64,000 nt of DNA from Alkalihalobacillus sp. AL-G. Its GTDB lineage: Bacteria; Bacillota; Bacilli; Bacillales; Fictibacillaceae. The first letter of the stretch is position 1; each line of letters opens with the position of its first letter. A program made the position numbers and the translations under genes. The notes under the pieces were generated by a model, which saw only the letters and a list, made by a program, of their open reading frames with translations, did not search any database and was not told where the DNA came from. Below are positions 37,805-46,528 of the stretch, in pieces. Where the stretch lies: contig NZ_CP094656.1 in assembly GCF_030643805.1 (NCBI RefSeq), positions 2,604,001 through 2,668,000 of the forward strand. Reading direction: 5' to 3'.

Positions 37805-38635
37805 TCATTCATTCATACTGTCTGGAGGCGTTCCGTGAATATGTGGAGGGGCAGGACGAAGGACTGGTACTTGACCCATAGCCTGTGGATCACTTACATA
37901 TTCAAACTCAGCCTGACCATCCATACTTTTTCCTTTTGCCCAGAGACCCTCACTACTTTCTTCACCTTTTGAAAAATTCATAAATGAATAAGAAACTTCT
38001 TGTTTTTCAAACTCCTGATTGAACGTACTTGGTACAACTGGTTTTTCCTTTTGCATTAATTCCTGAATGGCTGCCATCCATTGGTTTTGATGCATCGTGT
38101 CCCGTGCAATAAGGAAAGATAACATATCACGTACGCCTGGATCATCGGTCATTTCATATAATCGCACAACTTGTAGACGTCCTTGGGATTCAGCATTTAA
38201 GTTGGCTCGAAAATCAGCTAAAAGATTACCACTTGCAATGGTATATCTGGAATTCCATGGATAGCCTGTACTATCTGTCGGAGTTGCACCTAATCCTGAT
38301 ACAATAGCATGCTGTGGGTTCATTCCCCCCATAACGGCGCCAATGACTGGATCGTTTGCCGCTTTTTCTTGTTCTTCCACTGGTGCACCATCTAATAACT
38401 GTGCAATCATTGTTGCGATCATTTCCACATGCGCCATTTCCTCTGTTCCAATATCTAAAAGCATATCGCGATATTTTTGTTCAGCTCGACAGTTCCAACC
38501 CTGAAACAAATATTGTATTGTAACGGTCATTTCTCCAAATTGCCCACCTAATATCTCCTGAAGCTTTTTAGCATATACGGGATCAGGACGATCCGGTTTT
38601 GCATTATATTGAAGTTCTTTGACATGAAAAAACAT
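37805..38635 (-). CDS. Manganese catalase
   Basis: A 276-residue di-manganese catalase of the CotJC/YdbD type found with spores. Metal ligands seen include Glu35 (GGQFGEM), Glu66 and His69 (EEMAHVE), a second Glu in LNAESQGRL and His in ARDTMHQNQW. It removes hydrogen peroxide. I use the ATG at 38635 (AGGAGG 9 bases upstream). A weak hairpin, AACACCT/AGGTGTT, follows the stop. Confidence 0.92.
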   Translation of the reverse strand: MFFHVKELQYNAKPDRPDPVYAKKLQEILGGQFGEMTVTIQYLFQGWNCRAEQKYRDMLLDIGTEEMAHVEMIATMIAQLLDGAPVEEQEKAANDPVIGAVMGGMNPQHAIVSGLGATPTDSTGYPWNSRYTIASGNLLADFRANLNAESQGRLQVVRLYEMTDDPGVRDMLSFLIARDTMHQNQWMAAIQELMQKEKPVVPSTFNQEFEKQEVSYSFMNFSKGEESSEGLWAKGKSMDGQAEFEYVSDPQAMGQVPVLRPAPPHIHGTPPDSMNE

Positions 38636-38701
38636 AAACAACATCCTCCTAAGAAATGAATTCGTTCCTAGGGTAACCTTTTAAAAAAAAGCCTATCCAT
38701 T

Positions 38702-38740
38702 ATCAAAAAATAAAAAAATGCTGGAGTATGTTCTCCAGCA
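38702..38740 (-). terminator. Terminator of yjcZ-like gene
   Basis: TGCTGGAG and CTCCAGCA form a perfect 8-bp stem (38719-38740), followed on the minus strand by a long T run. Confidence 0.9.
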
Positions 38741-38800
38741 ATGGACATAGAAGTAGGGGGGGCACTTCTACTGTATTTTATATTCTATAGGAAAAAAACA

Positions 38801-38917
38801 TTAATATCCTCCACCGCCGTAACCACCGCCAACAAAAGCAACTCCGACAATGATCAATAGGATGAACAATACAACGATTAAGGCAAAACCTGAACCGTAT
38901 CCACCTCTTCCAGACAT
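38801..38917 (-). CDS. YjcZ-family sporulation protein
   Basis: A 38-residue protein: Gly/Tyr-rich ends around one membrane segment ([19 protein letters not shown]), with the C-terminal GGGYGGGGY of YjcZ proteins found in sporulating cells. AGGGGG lies upstream. It is too short for a standard cut-off. Confidence 0.85.
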   Translation of the reverse strand: MSGRGGYGSGFALIVVLFILLIIVGVAFVGGGYGGGGY

Positions 38918-39017
38918 TAAAACACCCCCTATCGAACTACACTTTATAAGATATGTCCAATAAGTTTATCTGGCAGGGCTTTAAGGTAAAAACTTTTCAC
39001 AGATCAAACTAACAACC

Positions 39018-39089
39018 AAAAAAGAGCCGGTCCCTTCCAAGGTGCAATATACACCTTGCGCTGGTTGAAGGTCCTGACTCTCTTTTTGA
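39018..39089 (-). terminator. Long hairpin after yqzE
   Basis: AAAAAGAG..CTCTTTTT ends surround a perfect AAGGTG/CACCTT stem (39039-39057). It follows the yqzE stop and would act as terminator; the total arm is unusually long. Confidence 0.65.
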
Positions 39090-39094
39090 TTTTT

Positions 39095-39271
39095 TCATTT
39101 TCGTTTAATAAGCATGGAGATCGCCATCGGTACAAGCCCGAACCATTGAACAGACATAGGAGGTTTATGATCTTTGCGGCTTGTTCTTTTCTCGCGGCGT
39201 TTTTCCTTTGGTTGATCGAAGTGCCTGACAAATTGCTGTGTAAGATACTTTACAAAATCATTCGTTGACAT
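39095..39271 (-). CDS. yqzE: YqzE family protein
   Basis: A 58-residue protein beginning MSTNDFVKYLTQQFVRHF, with a basic middle (KEKRREKRTSRK) and a hydrophobic end. Conserved beside comGG in bacilli; function unknown. I use the ATG at 39271 since the longer frame to 39307 has no support. Confidence 0.85.
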   Translation of the reverse strand: MSTNDFVKYLTQQFVRHFDQPKEKRREKRTSRKDHKPPMSVQWFGLVPMAISMLIKRK

Positions 39272-39313
39272 TGAAACCACCCGTATTATGATTACTTTTT
39301 TGAACAAATATAG

Positions 39314-39515
39314 GTTGAAAAATGGACGAAACAGATAAACCCTTAGGAAGTTCGAGTAAAACCGTTACGTCCTGTAACAACGTCGAACTGACTCACATCC
39401 TTTGAGCCCGAGACACGACAGTTTTGAGGCCCGGAACGTATAGTTCTAATACATGAGGACCGGAAAAACCGAGTAACGAAGAAATTCGCAGTTTATCATT
39501 CGATGATTTTTGAAC
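39314..39515. repeat. Dispersed palindromic element, copy 2
   Basis: GTTGAAAAATGGACGAA (39314-39330) and TGATTTTTGAAC near 39504-39515 are the counterparts of the ends of copy 1. The core shared with copy 1 includes CACGACAGTTTTGAGG and GAGGACCGGAAAAACCGAGTAACG. An extra 60-bp stretch (39349-39408) forms a nested hairpin, AGTTCGA/TCGAACT around GTTAC/GTAAC. Confidence 0.78.
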
Positions 39516-39522
39516 AACCTCT

Positions 39523-40044
39523 TCAGTATTCAGTATTGACAACACCAGACGTTTTAATCCACCCGACAATTTCCGATGCAACCCTTGGGATACTCTTCCC
39601 TTCTGTATCAATGATTAAGTCTGCATCATGATAATAAGGCTGTCGCTGTTCAAATAGTTGCTGAAGTTCTCTTCTTGTTTTACCGGTAACAAGTGGTCTC
39701 GACAGATCATTTTGAAGTCGATTCACAATGGTATTGACCGATGTTTCCAAGGATATTACACAGCCATTCTCCTTCATAAAACATCTATTTTCCTTTCGGA
39801 GTACGATCCCTCCTCCAGTCGTTATAATAACGTTTTCGTTAGGTAATTCCAGGAGTGCTGCCTGTTCTTCATCACGGAAATATACCTCGCCCTTCCTTTC
39901 AAAGATTGAAGGTATATCCCATGATAACTTTTCTTCAATATATTGATCTGTATCAATTACAGGCAGGTCTAACACTATTCCGAGCTCTTTTCCGATGGAC
40001 GTTTTCCCTGCTGCCATAAAGCCCGTTATATAAATTGCTCTCAT
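39523..40044 (-). CDS. aroK: Shikimate kinase
   Basis: A 173-residue kinase of aromatic amino acid synthesis: Walker A GFMAAGKT (8-15), the shikimate-binding DTD (31-33), FRDEE with Arg57 and GGG (77-79). The ATG at 40044 overlaps the comGG stop as TAATG. It is thus the last gene of the comG transcript, so some of its expression may follow competence. Confidence 0.92.
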   Translation of the reverse strand: MRAIYITGFMAAGKTSIGKELGIVLDLPVIDTDQYIEEKLSWDIPSIFERKGEVYFRDEEQAALLELPNENVIITTGGGIVLRKENRCFMKENGCVISLETSVNTIVNRLQNDLSRPLVTGKTRRELQQLFEQRQPYYHDADLIIDTEGKSIPRVASEIVGWIKTSGVVNTEY

Positions 40045-40424
40045 TACACCACCGTCCATTTCACAACTTCCTTCTTAACATAATTATAATACAGAAAACC
40101 TGTCGCTCTTCCAGATTCATTTAAAATTACCTCTAAGCGAAAAATATATACTTCATCCGAAAATTTGATCGTTTCGTACTGCATTTTTCCATCTTGATAA
40201 ATGAAAGTACCTGATTCCCCTTCACGAATTCCCTCATTCTTTATTTTATCAACAAGGTCCTCCCTCCCCATTTGCAGGTATAGGTCGGATTGAATCCAGG
40301 CTTTTCGTTCTTGTAAAAAAAGTTGTTCACTTGATAACAGTTTAACATTGTAAGCAATGACAGACAGAATAATTAACGTCATCATAATCGCTAATGCGGT
40401 GATATAACCGGATTCATTCTTCAT
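40044..40424 (-). CDS. comGG: Competence pseudopilus protein ComGG
   Basis: A 126-residue protein with one N-terminal hydrophobic segment (ALAIMMTLIILSVIAYNV) and no prepilin cleavage motif, as known for ComGG. It follows comGF with overlap. Its position as the last comG gene fits. Confidence 0.82.
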   Translation of the reverse strand: MKNESGYITALAIMMTLIILSVIAYNVKLLSSEQLFLQERKAWIQSDLYLQMGREDLVDKIKNEGIREGESGTFIYQDGKMQYETIKFSDEVYIFRLEVILNESGRATGFLYYNYVKKEVVKWTVV

Positions 40425-40879
40425 TGAACGATACTTTCATTGCTTATTGGTTGTACGAGCAACGATGAATGGCTATAAGTTAACCCCTGCACTTGAATAA
40501 TTATTTCAACAGTATTAGTTGAGGTTTTAGGTGAAAAACCGTTAATATTTTGAACCATCGTTTCAAATCCATTGCCGTCAACCTTTCGAATGATCCGGTC
40601 TCCATATTTTTCATAGGACACTGTTGAGCCATCTGTTTGTGTAAGGTAAAGTATTCCGGACTGTATATAAGCATCCAATGATCCTTGGATCTCCTTTCCA
40701 GTCTGTTCAAAAAAGAGAAAGACTTCTTGATCATGCAACGCGTTATCATTCGTAGAATAAATTACGGAAAATACAGTCGGTGTCAGTGAGACAATGGTGA
40801 GGAATACCGACAAAGCAATCATCATTTCTAGCAGTGTATATCCTTCAATCCCTGGCTTTTCCACAAATCGATTCCTCAC
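40421..40879 (-). CDS. comGF: Minor pseudopilin ComGF
   Basis: A 152-residue pseudopilin with prepilin motif G-YTLLEMM (cleavage after Gly13). I take the GTG at 40879 (AAAGGG upstream) because it leaves a short leader; the longest frame to 40948 would place 36 residues before the motif. It overlaps comGE by 35 bases. Confidence 0.8.
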   Translation of the reverse strand: MRNRFVEKPGIEGYTLLEMMIALSVFLTIVSLTPTVFSVIYSTNDNALHDQEVFLFFEQTGKEIQGSLDAYIQSGILYLTQTDGSTVSYEKYGDRIIRKVDGNGFETMVQNINGFSPKTSTNTVEIIIQVQGLTYSHSSLLVQPISNESIVQ

Positions 40880-41177
40880 GATTATTTTTCCCTTTCCAAT
40901 CAACGCAAATTTCGATTCCGTCTTCTTTGGTGATCCAACTAATATCAAACTTTGTACCGTACCTTCCTTTTATCATCTTTGTATTAGGCTCTTCATTTGT
41001 TGCCGTCCAATGTTGTAATAAGTTGTAGCAGAGTTCCATTCCGAAGTTCCTTTCCTTTAATGCAAGACGTTCCTCATAAATGAAAGTCATCTGCGGAACA
41101 ATCCATAGAACCATAAAGGTGAAGACACTCAATCCGATCATCGCATCTAAAAGAAAATATCCTTTACAATTGTTCAA
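40845..41177 (-). CDS. comGE: Minor pseudopilin ComGE
   Basis: A 110-residue pseudopilin starting with a TTG at 41177; GGAAGGGGCGG is upstream. The leader ends at Gly6 and the helix begins YFLLDAM, with Asp instead of the usual Glu at position 5. It overlaps comGD by 14 bases. Confidence 0.78.
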   Translation of the reverse strand: MNNCKGYFLLDAMIGLSVFTFMVLWIVPQMTFIYEERLALKERNFGMELCYNLLQHWTATNEEPNTKMIKGRYGTKFDISWITKEDGIEICVDWKGKNNREESICGKARD

Positions 41178-41622
41178 TATAAAACCGCCCCTTCCCAAGA
41201 TGAAAGACGATTTTGTACGTTTCCTCTTTCGAGCGCAGCAGTAATGTCCCACCTTCACGTATCGTACCGTTATTGTTATAGGATATTGACAAACTTGTTG
41301 TTCCTTCTTCAAAATATACGTTATCAGGATATTCGACCTGTTTGATGATTTTCGAAGGACCCGTACGGATTATATATTGCATTTTCGTATTATTAAATTT
41401 CACCTCGACTGGAACCTGTTCTGCAAGTGCATACTGTTGAGCATAATGTAAGTCAGATGTTAACAACTGAATGAACTGGTCGAGCTCACGATTTGTTTTT
41501 ATTGAGTATAAGTTGATGAACACAACTCCAGTTAAGACGACTAGAATGGAAAGCACCATCATCATTTCTAACATCGTATATCCCCTAGGACTAAGGAGTT
41601 CCGACTTTTTGGACGGTACCAT
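41164..41622 (-). CDS. comGD: Minor pseudopilin ComGD
   Basis: A 152-residue pseudopilin with prepilin motif G-YTMLEMMMVLSIL. It starts inside the end of comGC. A TTG immediately before the ATG is a possible alternate start. Confidence 0.85.
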   Translation of the reverse strand: MVPSKKSELLSPRGYTMLEMMMVLSILVVLTGVVFINLYSIKTNRELDQFIQLLTSDLHYAQQYALAEQVPVEVKFNNTKMQYIIRTGPSKIIKQVEYPDNVYFEEGTTSLSISYNNNGTIREGGTLLLRSKEETYKIVFHLGKGRFYIEQL

Positions 41623-41917
41623 CAAATGTTATCTCCAATTGTTGACCGCCTGGGCAAGTCGTTTGGTCAATGTAACCATCAGTTAACATACCATTTAGAT
41701 CTATTGGCAACGTTCCTTCATTAATCTGATAAGCCGCTACCTGGCTTTGTATGAGGTCGATGGTCGCTAAACAGCTTTTGTCCTTAACAATCTGGTTGCT
41801 TTTAGACATGCTAGGTACTGCAATTAACAAGAGTATGGAGATGATTAAGATTACAATCATCATTTCGATCAAAGTAAACGCTTTTTCGTTATAAACAAAC
41901 CCAGTTACTTCCTTCAT
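41591..41917 (-). CDS. comGC: Major pseudopilin ComGC
   Basis: A 108-residue major pseudopilin. The prepilin leader is cut before Phe14 in KAFTLIEMM, with Glu at +5. I use the ATG at 41917 (AAAGGAG upstream); the longer frame to 42016 is probably the comGB tail. Two cysteines lie at the ends of the globular domain, the likely disulfide. Confidence 0.9.
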   Translation of the reverse strand: MKEVTGFVYNEKAFTLIEMMIVILIISILLLIAVPSMSKSNQIVKDKSCLATIDLIQSQVAAYQINEGTLPIDLNGMLTDGYIDQTTCPGGQQLEITFDGTVQKVGTP

Positions 41918-42012
41918 TTTATTTCTCCTTTGGTCAAAGTTAAGAACTGAACAGATGGAATGACTAGCTTCAGCGCTTGTCACATCTGAACAGGGCGCTT
42001 CCGCTTTTATAG

Positions 42013-43044
42013 TCATAAAGATTGGAATAGATGGAAGATCGGCGCCATTACTGTAAGGAACAAGATTAATACAAGGCAGCCGATCACTCCGAATAATATC
42101 GGTTGAATAAGATTTAGATTCCGATGGAGTCTTTCTTCCAAATTACTAAACAACATTTCACTGAATAACGTTAATTCATTTCCAAGGCTTCCATTTGACT
42201 GACCAAAAGCGACGACTTGCGCAAGTTCAGGTAAAAAATATGTTTTACACCGAAAGATTTCATCGAGTTGTTTCCCACCTCTCAATTCGTTTTTTAAAAA
42301 TAACGCTTCATCCTGGAACAACCGGACATAATGTTGATTTTCAAAAAGCTGAATTGCTTGTGAAACAGAAAGCCCACCTCTAAGCAAATGACCAAACTGA
42401 AAAGCAAAGAACTGGGTAACCAGAATTCGAATGTAGTTTGAGAGCATTGGGATTCGGAGAGCCAATAACAGCTGTTCATGTGGTGATTTTTTTCGGTGGG
42501 TAAACGGATACAGGATTGCCAATAGAAAAATGACTACGAGGATGAAATAGCAGAGATATGGGATTACTTGGAGAACCGTGATTAAGGCGACGGTTATGGA
42601 GGGGAGTTTTAAGTTGACGGAATTAAATAATGAAGTGAATTGGGGAATCAGAAAGCGAATCAGGAAGAACATCATACCACTTAGGATAGCCAGTAATGTG
42701 AGCGGGTATCGGATCGTCCTGAAAAACATCTTTTTTAAATGTTCCCTCTTCTGCAAAATTCGGCTTCCTTCTAACAATCCAAACGATAGTTTCCCCTGTT
42801 CAGATGCAAAGTACAAATATCCTAAAATATCGCTTGGAACCTTTTTGCCTTCAAGCACTTCGAACAACGGTGTTCCCCTTTTTAAATCTTTTATGATATC
42901 TGTTACGGGGTATTGTGAATAACTGCGATAATGCACCTCCAGTAAAACCAATGCATTTGAAACTGAATAACCTTTGCTTAATAACATCCCTAGCTCTTTT
43001 AAAAACTTCGATTGCTCTAAGCGATTCCAATTACGTTTTCTCAT
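42013..43044 (-). CDS. comGB: Competence platform protein ComGB
   Basis: A 343-residue inner-membrane platform of the GspF/PilC family with three membrane segments and repeated T2SF domains. It is the base on which ComGC is assembled, driven by ComGA. Overlaps comGA by 14 bases. Confidence 0.9.
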   Translation of the reverse strand: MRKRNWNRLEQSKFLKELGMLLSKGYSVSNALVLLEVHYRSYSQYPVTDIIKDLKRGTPLFEVLEGKKVPSDILGYLYFASEQGKLSFGLLEGSRILQKREHLKKMFFRTIRYPLTLLAILSGMMFFLIRFLIPQFTSLFNSVNLKLPSITVALITVLQVIPYLCYFILVVIFLLAILYPFTHRKKSPHEQLLLALRIPMLSNYIRILVTQFFAFQFGHLLRGGLSVSQAIQLFENQHYVRLFQDEALFLKNELRGGKQLDEIFRCKTYFLPELAQVVAFGQSNGSLGNELTLFSEMLFSNLEERLHRNLNLIQPILFGVIGCLVLILFLTVMAPIFHLFQSL

Positions 43045-44113
43045 ATCCCAGCTCCATGACTGAATCAGAGTGTGATTCTGGAATGTAGCCCATCGCGATT
43101 GCTCTCATCAAGTAGTCTTCAACCTTAGGAAAGGAGGTTGAAACAGGTCTTCTTGTCTGGACTTTATTCATAACCGTTTGTAAGAGCGGTCCATTTAAGA
43201 GTTCATACACTCCCATTCTACGATGCTGCCTCCTCAACATACAAAACAATGAACAGGTATCACCACAGTATGGACAACTTAATTCATAAAGCCGCTGTGA
43301 CACAATTCCGAGTAATGTTTGCCGTAAATCTTCGATGTGCACCCCAAAATCATTCAACCTATACAAACATCCAATCGTATTTTTCGCATGAAGTGTTGAA
43401 AGAACAAGATGTCCGGTCAGGGATGCACGAATAGCAAGCTGTGCCGTAGCCTCATCACGAATTTCCCCAATCATGATCACATCAGGATCGTGTCTTAAAA
43501 TGGATTTAAACCCTTCGAAATATGTGACGCCAGCAGGTTCGTTGATCTCGATTTGTAAAACTGTGTCCATCTTTTTTTCGATAGGATCCTCAAGCGTGAT
43601 GACCTGTCGCTTTTTTTGTAACTGCATTTCCTTCAAAAGTGAGTAAAGTAATGTTGTTTTTCCTGAACCTGTCGGACCTGCAAACAGCAGTAATCCCTGA
43701 GGTTTATGAAGTAAGGAATAAATTTGTTTCAGGATGTTCGGAAAAACAGAGAGGTGTGTAAAGTGGAATTTTTCTTCTTGTAGTAATATTCGGATCGCTA
43801 ATGCTTCGTTGTAAGCGGATGGTAGTGTGGAAAGTCTTAAATGTACATTTCCATTTACGGGAAGGTAATGATGGATTGCACCGTTTTGAGGTTTTCGCTT
43901 TTCTCCAATATCCATGCCTGATAAAAATTTGAAGTGTGAAATAAGTCGATCGCTAAAGCTTAGAGGAACTTCTTCAAGAGGATATAACCTTTGGTCAATT
44001 CTTAGTTGTATAAGTGCCGACCTTTGTTTAGGTACAATATGGAGGTCAGTTGCACCGAGAGAAATTGCCCGTTTTAACAGGGCTTCACTTTTTGTTTCAG
44101 CATTTACACTTAT
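43031..44113 (-). CDS. comGA: Competence ATPase ComGA, non-canonical start
   Basis: The frame is open from 44134 to 43031 and gives 360 residues from an ATA at 44113, matching the known B. subtilis ComGA (356). The upstream part (SEALLKRAISLGATDLHIVP and LISHFKFLSGMDIGE) is clearly the ComGA N-terminus. Between 44134 and the ATG at 43915 there is no ATG, GTG or TTG in frame; AGGTGG lies before ATA. The shorter frame starting at 43915 would lack about 66 residues. Walker A AGPTGSGKTT, Walker B MIGEIRDE and a C-terminal zinc cluster CPYCGDTCSLFC are intact. It powers assembly of the pseudopilus and may arrest growth of competent cells. Confidence 0.88.
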   Translation of the reverse strand: MSVNAETKSEALLKRAISLGATDLHIVPKQRSALIQLRIDQRLYPLEEVPLSFSDRLISHFKFLSGMDIGEKRKPQNGAIHHYLPVNGNVHLRLSTLPSAYNEALAIRILLQEEKFHFTHLSVFPNILKQIYSLLHKPQGLLLFAGPTGSGKTTLLYSLLKEMQLQKKRQVITLEDPIEKKMDTVLQIEINEPAGVTYFEGFKSILRHDPDVIMIGEIRDEATAQLAIRASLTGHLVLSTLHAKNTIGCLYRLNDFGVHIEDLRQTLLGIVSQRLYELSCPYCGDTCSLFCMLRRQHRRMGVYELLNGPLLQTVMNKVQTRRPVSTSFPKVEDYLMRAIAMGYIPESHSDSVMELGYEKT

Positions 44114-44374
44114 AGGACCACCTACTTTCGGGAATTATAGTTAACATTCGACAGGATTTTTATAAATCCTTTTTTATTAATAAAATGTTTGAATATTTTT
44201 TTGTATAGCCAAAATACTATATTTAGAATAGGACACAAAATTGACATAGCAATTGTGATTTACTTTTTTCAATCAATTGTTTTATAATACTAGAAGAGTC
44301 CATTTTAATTTGGACGGATTATGTGAACAGCACTTATTCAATATGTCGATCATTGCTGCAAAGGAGGATTACAT

Positions 44375-44620
44375 ATGGCAAGAATGTACCGCATGATGGG
44401 ATTTTGGACGGCAGTTATCGCAGTTATGGCTTATGTAGGTGATATGCAAGCGTTCTCCCTTTTATTTGTAGGGCAAACAGTTATGTTCGTTGCACTAGGA
44501 TACTTGAATTTATCTGAAAGAATGTATATCTATATTTTCGGTGCATATTTAACGGTCTTTTTTATCGGGTTCTCATACTGGTCCATTTTCATGATGACCC
44601 CTGGATCAGGCGGACACTGA
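44375..44620 (+). CDS. yqgY: DUF2626 membrane protein (YqgY)
   Basis: An 81-residue protein with three hydrophobic segments, conserved between comGA and yqgX. AAAGGAGG precedes the ATG, and TATAAT at 44283-44288 is a candidate -10 box. Function unknown. Confidence 0.85.
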   Translation: MARMYRMMGFWTAVIAVMAYVGDMQAFSLLFVGQTVMFVALGYLNLSERMYIYIFGAYLTVFFIGFSYWSIFMMTPGSGGH

Positions 44621-44672
44621 TAAGAAAAGCGAAAGCTATCTAGCTAGACATTACAACTATCAAACATCGGAA

Positions 44673-44705
44673 GAAGGGCGACCATATTGGTCAGCCCCTT
44701 TTTTC
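44673..44705. terminator. Bidirectional terminator of yqgY and the methyltransferase gene
   Basis: GGGCGACC and GGTCAGCCC, with one bulged base, form a stem and CCTTTTTT follows on the plus strand. The methyltransferase stop lies in its right arm. Confidence 0.8.
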
Positions 44706-45788
44706 TTGAACGATCACATGAAATGAGTCACTGATTCCACCAGGAGTTGCAAACGAACGAATAGCTCGATTCAGCCGACTTTCCTTAGAAAATGGATCTG
44801 GATTTTGATGCTCATGCAAAAAATTGAAAAGTCCGTTATTTAATAAAAATTCACGTTGACGGGTGCTTGATATTGAGCGAAATCCAACCTTTTCACCTTT
44901 TCTTAATAAAGCATCCAAGTGAATATGTGTGGTCAAGTCCATTTGCCCAGCATTCAATAACGGATTTTCAATCAATTGATGGTTTTTATACCCCCGTAAG
45001 CTGCCTCTTCTATGGGAGGGTTCCTGCCAATCTTTATCCCAATAACCGTAATCAACTGTAATCAAAAGTCCGGTATCGATGAACTCCGACATCTGTTCAA
45101 TCCAATCAAGCATTTCCAGCGGTGCCTCAAGCCGCTGACCTTCCGTTAGTGCGAGTCCGCTCCAATCCAGCCATTCTGAAATCATAGGATTATTGAGCGG
45201 AACAAGCTTTTCAATCAGTTTCCCTGTTGAATCAAGCGTGACACGAACTTCAAAAATGTCGCCTTCATCCTCTTCGATTACATGCACGGGAAAAGCATCG
45301 ATTAGCTCATTGGAAAATACGATTCCATGAAACGGTTGTGTTACTCCTTCCCATGAATTGAAAAACGATACACACGAAAAAGAAGCTAGTTCTTGTTGAG
45401 CCTTTACCAGATGGTCCTCACTCACATCGATATAAAAATAGTTTAAATCGATAAGAAACTCAGGATATGTAACTTTTAAATACGTCAACACTTCTTTTGC
45501 AAAGGAGCCGTTTCCCCCGCCGATTTCACAAATCGAATACGGAGGATTATTTTCACTTAAATATTTATAAAAATACTCGGCAAAAACCCAAGCAAAAACT
45601 GGGTGAACGGAGCTTGATGTATAAAAGTCTCCAGAGGTACCAATTTTAGTGGACGTTTTTCTATAGTAGCCATGCTCCTGATGATAAAGTACGGTCTCTA
45701 TAAAATCCGCATATGAAATAGACATTGTTGCAGCTTGTTGAATCTTTTCATCGAGGATTTGTACTATTTGCGAACCTCGATCGGTCAT
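44691..45788 (-). CDS. MidA-type SAM-dependent methyltransferase
   Basis: A 365-residue protein with the DUF185/MidA pattern and SAM-binding ICEIGGGNGSFAKEVL. The mitochondrial relative (NDUFAF7) methylates an arginine of complex I; the bacterial target is unknown. It overlaps yqgX by 4 bases (ATGA), so both are translated together. Confidence 0.85.
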   Translation of the reverse strand: MTDRGSQIVQILDEKIQQAATMSISYADFIETVLYHQEHGYYRKTSTKIGTSGDFYTSSSVHPVFAWVFAEYFYKYLSENNPPYSICEIGGGNGSFAKEVLTYLKVTYPEFLIDLNYFYIDVSEDHLVKAQQELASFSCVSFFNSWEGVTQPFHGIVFSNELIDAFPVHVIEEDEGDIFEVRVTLDSTGKLIEKLVPLNNPMISEWLDWSGLALTEGQRLEAPLEMLDWIEQMSEFIDTGLLITVDYGYWDKDWQEPSHRRGSLRGYKNHQLIENPLLNAGQMDLTTHIHLDALLRKGEKVGFRSISSTRQREFLLNNGLFNFLHEHQNPDPFSKESRLNRAIRSFATPGGISDSFHVIVQEKRG

Positions 45789-46447
45789 AAAGAAAAACCA
45801 TTCAAAAATGGATTCGTGTTCATTTCTTCCCCAATGGTAGTTGTTGGACCGTGTCCTGAAAGCACAAGGGTTTCCTCATCAAGGCTCAACAACTCGTTGT
45901 GGATGCTTTTTATCAGGGTCTCATGGCTTCCACCTGGTAAGTCTGTACGTCCGATGCTCCCCATGAATAAGGCGTCCCCGCTTAACACGATTCCCTCACC
46001 TTCAAAATGAAAGGAAACACTTCCAGGAGAATGCCCAGGTGTATGTAGAACGTCACATGTAAAATGTCCAAGTGTTAACGATTGGCCATGTTTTATTTCT
46101 CGATCAGCTTTGCTTGCTTTTACAGGCTTAACCATAGGAAAAAAACTTGAACCATTCAGATCGGGATTTTCAGGCCAATCCTTTTCATCTGGATGGAGAT
46201 AAACAGGGATCTGCCATTCCTTTCGTACTTCCTCCAATGCGCCGATGTGGTCAAAATGTGCATGGGTAAGCAGGATCGCAATCGGTTTTACATTTAAATT
46301 GTTTAATTCCTGATTGATTCGTTCCCCTTCACTTCCTGGATCGATGACTAACGCTTCATCCTGACTGTTCCAGACAATATAACAGTTGGCTTGGACAGGT
46401 CCTACAGTTAGTTGCTTCCATTTCAATTTTATCGCCTCCATTGTCAA
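45785..46447 (-). CDS. yqgX: Metallo-beta-lactamase-fold hydrolase YqgX
   Basis: A 220-residue glyoxalase II-like MBL hydrolase with zinc motif LLTHAHFDHIG, LHTPGHSPGSVSFH and LSGHGPTTTIGEE. The substrate is uncertain: a thioester or a bacillithiol conjugate is plausible. Confidence 0.9.
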   Translation of the reverse strand: MTMEAIKLKWKQLTVGPVQANCYIVWNSQDEALVIDPGSEGERINQELNNLNVKPIAILLTHAHFDHIGALEEVRKEWQIPVYLHPDEKDWPENPDLNGSSFFPMVKPVKASKADREIKHGQSLTLGHFTCDVLHTPGHSPGSVSFHFEGEGIVLSGDALFMGSIGRTDLPGGSHETLIKSIHNELLSLDEETLVLSGHGPTTTIGEEMNTNPFLNGFSL

Positions 46448-46528
46448 CTTCTCCTATGTATTTTAAACTATAGTTGATTCAGTTCTAACATATCAATAAT
46501 TTTGGCAATGTGAAAGTGGGGAGTGTTG

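Noticed and set aside
39393-39611. Minus-strand frame over aroK end and repeat
   Set aside because: A shadow of aroK that runs into the repeat.
44150-44230. ComK boxes upstream of comGA
   Set aside because: AAAATACTATATT looks like half a box, but a second AAAA-N5-TTTT at the right distance is not visible.
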